Assembly: GCA_947184155.2 (NCBI GenBank)
Contig: CAMXCT020001473.1
Span: forward strand, 37,501-101,500
From: Cladocopium goreaui
Lineage: Eukaryota > Sar > Dinophyceae > Suessiales > Symbiodiniaceae
Reading direction: 5' to 3'
DNA length: 64,000 nt
The notes beneath the pieces are model-generated. The model worked only from the letters and a program-made list of their open reading frames with translations. It ran no database searches and was not told where the DNA came from. Position numbers and translations under genes: made by a program. This document shows positions 59,201 to 64,000 of this stretch, one piece after another (the stretch's first letter is position 1; the number at the start of each line of letters is the position of its first letter).

Positions 59201-60914
59201 GAATGAAAAAAATGCCGAGTATGTGTACAGTTTTGTCTGGCGATCCAATACACTTGGAAAGGACCAGATCAAAGGCTTAGGAAAGATAGCGCACAAGACT
59301 TGGACTGCCTGAGCTGTTCTCCATGTCGCATGTCGTATGTCTACACGCTTGTTACGAAACATTCCATTTTTTTTGCGTTTAGGAATTTAAATTCATGATT
59401 AAACGCATTGGAAATACGACTTAACAGACACAAAACAATGTAAAACGCAGACCAAAATGAGCTACTGAACAAATGGGCAGACAAAGAAAACGCTGTGAGG
59501 GTCATGCGACACAGAAAAATCTGCGACTGAAAAGGTGAAAAAACAGCAGGGCCGTTACAGGCGGCGTGACCTAGTTTTTTTTACCAACTTAGCCATGATA
59601 AATCAACAATATTCAACTATCAATTGCCAATAATTGATAATATTTTCCCATAGTTGATGATCAATTCCACATTTTTTTTGTTTTTTTTTTTTATGGTTAA
59701 TATCATATATTCAACTATCAATTCCCAACAGTTCATTAAAAAATCCCATAGTTGATGATCAAAATGATCAAATCCACCATCTGTTTTGCATTTTTCATGG
59801 TTAAAACATCTTCAAATCCACTATGTTTCCTAATGTTTCATAAAAACAAATCCCAATGTTTCATAAAATTTTCCCAAGGTTTCATAAAATTGTCCCATAG
59901 TTGATGTTCGATTCCCATTAATCTGGGTAAATTATAATATTTCACTAACCTGAATTAAGCCCATTTGGGGATGATTTCCCTTACTAACCATGATTCCCAG
60001 TGAGGTCGTAGTGAGGTCGTTATAATTTAACCAGGATTATGGTTAAAACCCCTCCATTTTTTCCCATTGGAACTGGGGTCCCAGCCCGCACCTGAGGTCC
60101 GGCACCCGGGTGTCCGGCGGCGATGGCACTCACCTCCTTACAGAACTGCCACCTGGGCAGGTCAGCCTTAGAGATACATGTCACATAGATATGTATATAT
60201 GTATATATACAATTATACAATATATATATATATGTATACATATGTGTATATATATATATCATATAACTTATATAATCATATATAGATATGATATCTTCAT
60301 ATATGTTCTAGTAAACTGAGATGGTCCCAGAATTGGTTCCAAGAAAACATCTGCAGAGGAAACACAAATCCAATACGTTCCACCAGGGTTTGGGATGGTG
60401 ATGGAGTGATAGGATGGACCTACAGTAGTGAGCAAACAAGCAAAATAAAGGCAGCGAACAAAAAAAGCAGGTGGGAGAAGCAGGAGAATACCAAAGACAT
60501 CCAAAAACTAGGACCTAAAGTGTGTACCAACCCTATGATGAAAGTGTGAATACCGCTGGAGACAACAGCAAGTACTTTTCATCATTGGTTCCTAGAAGGT
60601 GGTGTCCCCAGTTATAAGTTGGTTTATGTGCCCCGTTGTAGATATCTCAACCATAGTTGTAATTCATGTATTTCTAACAGGTTCTATTTCTCAACTTACC
60701 CTCCGTTCATCAAAAAATTGGCTTGCTAAAAAAACTCCCCCATTTACTGTAGTTCGATGATTTTAAACCATTCAAAAACAACTCCATTGATTGCGGCAAA
60801 ATCCGCGGTTGTGTTTTCCAGCCACATTTGATGACACTCGGTTTACCCGAGGAAGCCACCCACAATACGCACCGAAGAGAGCGATGGACGGAGGAAGAAT
60901 GGCCTCACGGAGCG
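47283..60914 (-). CDS. Multi-exon gene, unknown protein (about 464 codons visible)
   Basis: Nineteen minus-strand exons can be joined with continuous codon phase: 60873-60914, 60317-60350, 60134-60166, 57418-57514, 56885-56975, 55389-55429, 54687-54753, 53596-53692, 53112-53177, 52264-52308, 51978-52067, 51703-51733, 51481-51615, 51108-51200, 50637-50726, 49576-49623, 48826-48925, 48461-48521 and 47283-47418 (TGA). The best supported are 57418-57514 (GADWWPAFLGLLGNPDGDFL), 56885-56975 (GLKLLSAITKGMLVDLERAQ), 53596-53692 (ALRWQAKKIDEDLFEQCWNM), 51108-51200, 50637-50726 (LPFFTRLGLGQERVKG) and 48461-48521 (VRKPLKLPEWREKFGP). Donors are almost all GT, acceptors AG; 53596 uses GC. The start codon is not identified, so the 5' end may lie further upstream. 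It could be two genes. No domain is recognised. Minisatellites at 58321-59040 lie in one intron. Confidence 0.4.
49145..49255. mobile_element. Family-A MITE
   Basis: 111 bp, from TACCCTCTGGTAAACTAAC to GTTAAATTACCAGAGGGTA; the interior repeats TATAAATTTATACTATAAAT. Confidence 0.88.
49410..49512. mobile_element. Family-G MITE-like inverted repeat
   Basis: ACTGGTTGGTCGTTTCAACC and the inverse of GTTCCAAACCACCAACCAGT. A second copy is at 50174-50298, sharing CCCCTCTGAAAAAT and AAAGTCAGTTGGG. Confidence 0.7.
50174..50298. mobile_element. Family-G MITE-like inverted repeat, copy 2
   Basis: CTGGTTGGTGGTTTCAACC to GTTCCAAACCACCAAGCAG, with the same interior words as the copy at 49410-49512. Confidence 0.7.
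50811..50945. repeat. 11-bp tandem repeat (GGTATAATAAA)
   Basis: About twelve copies, the last ten almost perfect. It is intronic. Confidence 0.92.
52530..52790. repeat. ATC/GTC and AAT trinucleotide repeats
   Basis: ATC then GTC repeats (52530-52612) and imperfect AATAAT/AATAGT repeats (52640-52790). Poly-His/Arg and Asn-rich frames here are repeat products. Confidence 0.85.
56553..56662. mobile_element. Family-A MITE, TTGACCCTG subtype, copy 2
   Basis: TACCCTCCAGTAAATTAACA to GTTTCCAGAGGGA, with TTGACCCTGGCAGTCATCGG inside. It is the inverse orientation of 40957-41065. Confidence 0.8.
57059..57151. mobile_element. Family-D MITE-like inverted repeat, copy 2
   Basis: GGATTGGTTTAAGGGAACGT to GCCGTTAACCAATCC, with CAGGAAACC and GGTTTCCTG as inner arms. 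It begins about 85 bp from exon 56885-56975. Confidence 0.65.
58321..58520. repeat. 20-bp tandem repeat (TTGCCCGTTAGTTAGAAGTA)
   Basis: About ten copies, several identical. It lies in a large intron of the 47283-60914 gene, or between genes if that chain is two genes. Confidence 0.95.
58596..59042. repeat. 45-bp minisatellite, about ten units
   Basis: Unit: ACGCTGCAACATGTCTCTTG, TCTCTTGCCAGACG, TTCTTGATGCT. Most units are 45 bp; one at 58800-58830 is shortened by 18 bp. As 45 and 18 are divisible by three, frames stay open throughout. The plus strand gives a 204-codon frame with 15-residue repeats (DATLQHVSCLLPDVL); the minus strand gives a 169-codon frame (MLQRSIKNVWQETRD). Neither has support outside the array, so I do not call a gene. 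Confidence 0.92.
59043..59921. other. Spacer after the 45-bp array
   Basis: No supported exon. Loose repeats of CCCATAGTTGATGATCAA and TTTCATAAAA occur at 59590-59905. Confidence 0.45.
59922..60036. mobile_element. Family-C MITE
   Basis: CTGGGTAAATTATAATATTT with the inverse end GTTATAATTTAACCAG. About 115 bp; nearly identical to 63684-63800. Confidence 0.85.
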
Positions 60915-61195
60915 CTGCAAGGAAAGGAACCTTTAAAAGAAACCATGGTCACTATCCCAACACAATAACACAAATGAGAAACTGATGTGACCGGTGAGCA
61001 ATAAAACCCCAAAATTTGTAGACTGTTTATTCGATTTACAGATATTTACAATATATTGACTGCATATAGCTACGGACTAACTAGATGTTCATTAGATGAT
61101 CCTAGGGTTCACTTTAACAAGTACAAGCTAGTCGATCATCTAATATTAAATAGAGGTTAACTAAATGTTAATAACTAACAGTACAAGCAATTCAA

Positions 61196-63919
61196 TCACT
61201 TCACAATTTTGCGATGGATCTCAAAAGTTTCAGTCCGTCCAGGGTCTACTAAGGTGACAACCCAACCCGGGACCGGGGACCCAACTAACACATCTTGCAC
61301 ATATTTGTTTTGGAAAACCAGCGACAAATATATATATATATATATACATAGATAGATACAATGTATACTGTATTCGTATAGTATATACATTATATATATA
61401 TATGCACATGTATGCAAATATTTCATAATATATACTAACTGTACTGTATACATATATATATATATCATACACATATCATACATTTATACGTATAGACACA
61501 TGCACATAATTACGATTACAAATTGAATGAAATAGATACCCTCTGGTTATGACTAACGTAGCCATGGAAAATGGCCCATAGAAATAGATGAATTTCCCAG
61601 CTAGAAACCTCCATTTATAAGGGATTTTCCATGGCTATGTTAGTCATAACCAGATGGTATAAATAGAATACACGAGGTTGCATAGTAACCGCCATCCCAT
61701 CCGACGGCTCTGAGGATCCCCCACCAGCAGAGGTAGAAAGTGAACCGGCACTCCCTGGAACCACAAACGCGTGAGCCACGTGTGGCTTGGTTTCGTGGCA
61801 AGATGACATGCTGTGTAGAAAACAATATGCAAAAAAACATTATATATCTCCAATATCTTATAACATATAGATATACATATATATATAAGATATAAGATAT
61901 CATTGATATCATGCTATTTTTTCTTCATGCATTTACATAAATTGCACATGTTATTAAATGTCTATGTTTCATTGCTCAACCCCCCAACAACCCACATCAG
62001 AAACAAACCCCTGTCAACCCCGGCTCGCCTGGTAGCCTTGAAGGATTTGCAGCAAGGCCAGCAACCTACGGAAAACTGGTGTTGTTTTCTATGGAACCCA
62101 CGGTGAACACCAAGAGGTAGCTTGGATGACGCGCTATGGAGGTGAATAAGCCCCAAACATATTATATTTCATATAGCTTTTGATCCATCTCCAGATGTTT
62201 CGATTGTGACAATTCTGTTTTTTTCCGCTCCGAATATGAAGAGCTGTAAATGTTCCCTTGCACCAATTCTCGGACAGTTGGACTCTGCAACCAAATCCAG
62301 AAACCTACAAACCTCACCTGGGAAAAAAAAAACAGGATACGGGTCATGCCACTCATGAGTTTCTATTTTTTTCCGAACATGGCAAAACGTGTGCTACAGT
62401 AAATCCATGTAAATCCATAAAAATCCAACGCCATAAACCTACCACAAACGGGGATGAGAATGGTTAACAACCCACCCATCCACCCATGGTGACTTAATGA
62501 TGAACTCTCCACATCCTCAGAATCTCAGACTCGAGCCCGTTGAAGCCGCAGCAAATGATGTATGTTGGGAAGAAGCGATGTCCTTGTTACGGTGAGTCCG
62601 GTAGAACTGGATGTTTCCCCGCGAAACATGGTGAAAATTATGAAGATGATCTACTGTTTCTATCTGTTTCTTCCGTATTTTACCAGATAGTTGGGATGTA
62701 TCCATGTGTTCTTTTTGGGCGCAAAAAAACTCAGCTGCTCTGAGGAGATTGTTGTGAAAAAGCGCATCATGTATGGTTGACGGGAAACATTGAGTTGGAA
62801 ACAAAACGAAGCATACTTCAAAGGTCAATAAAGAAGTAAATAATGCACAAACCTAGGCCAAAGTAAGACAATGTGTTTCGATCATCTCAAATAGAATAGA
62901 AACCTGCAGCACACTTCAATCCTGAAACAGGCTCATTTGTTAGTCGATTCCAACTGTGATTTACGGTCATTTATGGAATCTATTGAATCGGTAATTAGAA
63001 TATGTGTAGTATACTAATGAGTAGATTCCCATAGATGTTCTATTATTAGATTACTATAGTAGATTAGTATACATTATTATTTCCGATCTTAGTAGATTAG
63101 CAGTAGATTACTATAGTAATTAGTAGATTAGATTATTAGTACCATTATTAGTATACATTCCTATTATTTCTGATACAATGTTCTCCCCTCCTGCCTTTAG
63201 GCTCCCGGTTCTCATCATCCGCGACCGGGTCCTTCAGGTTGAATAGCATAGGTTCCCATGGCGCAAAGGACTCCGTCGTACCTCCGTGTCGTGCGGTAAG
63301 ACCGAGCGGCCCCAGAATGAGATGAGCGTGGGGTGAAAACAAGATATATCCCAAGGTTCTTATTCTGGGAGGCTAATGATAGTCTAATATACCATATTAT
63401 TCTATCATATGTTATAATTGTTTATGTGGAGCCATGGTTGTAACATGTTGTGTTGTGACATGATCGGTTGGCATGCACCGTGACATTCAAAGCAGCATGG
63501 TCAGGATTTGACACCGCCTGGGACTCATGAACTTAAAGGGCACTTGCCAACTTCTGTATGAAGCATAAAACTTGAAACATGTTTAACAATCCCTGACAAT
63601 GATGAATAATGGGCCAATCTTGACTGACACACATACCCAATCTACCCAATCTACATGATATGATACGGCAAATGTTACTATAAATCTGGGTAAATTATAA
63701 TATTTCACTAACCTGAATTAAGGCCATTTTGGGATGATTCCCCTTACTAACCATGTTTTCCAGTGAGGTCGCAGTGAGGTCGTTATAATTTATCCAGATA
63801 AATGACCTGGAAAAGTCATCGATTGGGCACAGTCCACCCACCAGATCGCCACGCGAAAGCTTCAGCAAGGTCAGAATGCCCTGGCTGTAGACCTCGGCAC
63901 AAGAATTCACAATGCATCT
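61196..63919 (-). CDS. 3' part of a multi-exon gene, unknown protein
   Basis: Seven minus-strand exons join in phase: 63807 to about 63919, 63226-63281, 62531-62582, 62264-62284 (21 bp), 62019-62065, 61674-61754 and 61196-61293 (TGA at 61196-61198). Joined pieces read GGLCPIDDFSR|YDGVLCAM, PEGPG|HRFFPTYIICCGFN, and LLALLQILQGYQASR. The last exon encodes VPGWVVTLVDPGRTETFEIH and ends RKIVK. A Ser/Gly-rich linker (exon 61674-61754) precedes it. The 5' end of the first exon is not fixed and the gene probably continues outside the window. I cannot name the family. A plus-strand chain (62521-62591, 63201-63237, 63845-63932) also has good splice motifs and phase; I prefer minus because seven exons agree and the reading is more protein-like. 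Confidence 0.42.
61537..61659. mobile_element. Family-A MITE, longer subtype
   Basis: 123 bp, from TACCCTCTGGTTATGACTAA to TTAGTCATAACCAGATGGTA. It starts 14 bp inside the intron that follows the donor of exon 61674-61754. Confidence 0.92.
63684..63800. mobile_element. Family-C MITE, copy 2
   Basis: ATCTGGGTAAATTATAATAT to GTTATAATTTATCCAGAT. It ends 6 bp from the proposed donor of exon 63807-63919. Confidence 0.88.
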
Positions 63920-64000
63920 CTTGAGGACCACGGTACCCATAAAAATTGCCATAAAATCCCATGAAATGCCCATATATAAATAGACATTTAACAAAAATAG

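Noticed and set aside
1-64000. Dinoflagellate spliced-leader relics or spliced-leader RNA genes
   Set aside because: The conserved leader core was looked for by eye and not found. A computed search on both strands would be decisive.

Overview
This window looks like nuclear DNA from a dinoflagellate, most likely a Symbiodiniaceae-type alga. The evidence is a run of RCC1-like repeats of the type that is abundant in those genomes (19.6-20.0 kb), tiny exons scattered through long AT-rich introns, mixed GT and GC splice donors, and very heavy tandem and inverted repetition. Nothing bacterial, organellar or viral was seen. No rRNA, tRNA, CRISPR array or dinoflagellate spliced-leader relic was recognised by eye.

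The left half (1-30.6 kb) is repeat country. At 3.3-8.8 kb lies a giant foldback whose arms carry nested 94-bp, GATA/GACA and ACTAC arrays around an almost perfect central palindrome at 6949. Between 11.9 and 18.98 kb there are consecutive minisatellites with units of about 14, 12, 128, 16 and 72 bp plus a shorter unit, and a CAG/CAA tract. At 18.5-22.2 kb a duplicated block flanks a broken RCC1-repeat gene. At 22.3-25.6 kb there is a satellite with a higher-order period near 1.58 kb. This ends abruptly at a 4.9-kb palindromic element (25.6-30.5 kb) with long terminal inverted repeats bounded by TA.

The right half (30.6-64 kb) is gene-bearing. Exons of 21-144 bp on the minus strand join with matching codon phase into several genes. 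The best understood (30.6-40.7 kb) encodes a drug/metabolite-transporter superfamily protein of the triose-phosphate/nucleotide-sugar translocator type; its 3' end is missing where the 4.9-kb palindrome begins. A second chain (47.3-60.9 kb, 19 exons, about 464 codons) and a third (61.2-63.9 kb) encode proteins I cannot name, and a short chain lies at 45.8-46.8 kb. All run on the minus strand, as expected for unidirectional dinoflagellate gene clusters.

The introns are seeded with at least six families of short (about 90-125 bp) palindromic MITE-like elements. For the main family the window holds both a filled site (43693-43797) and the matching empty site (about 38232), which shows insertion at a TA dinucleotide. 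Several copies lie within 6-30 bp of exon edges and carry GTAA and TTACCAG motifs at their ends, so a link to introner-type intron evolution is the most interesting lead here. Exon boundaries were assigned by eye from phase and splice motifs and need RNA evidence.
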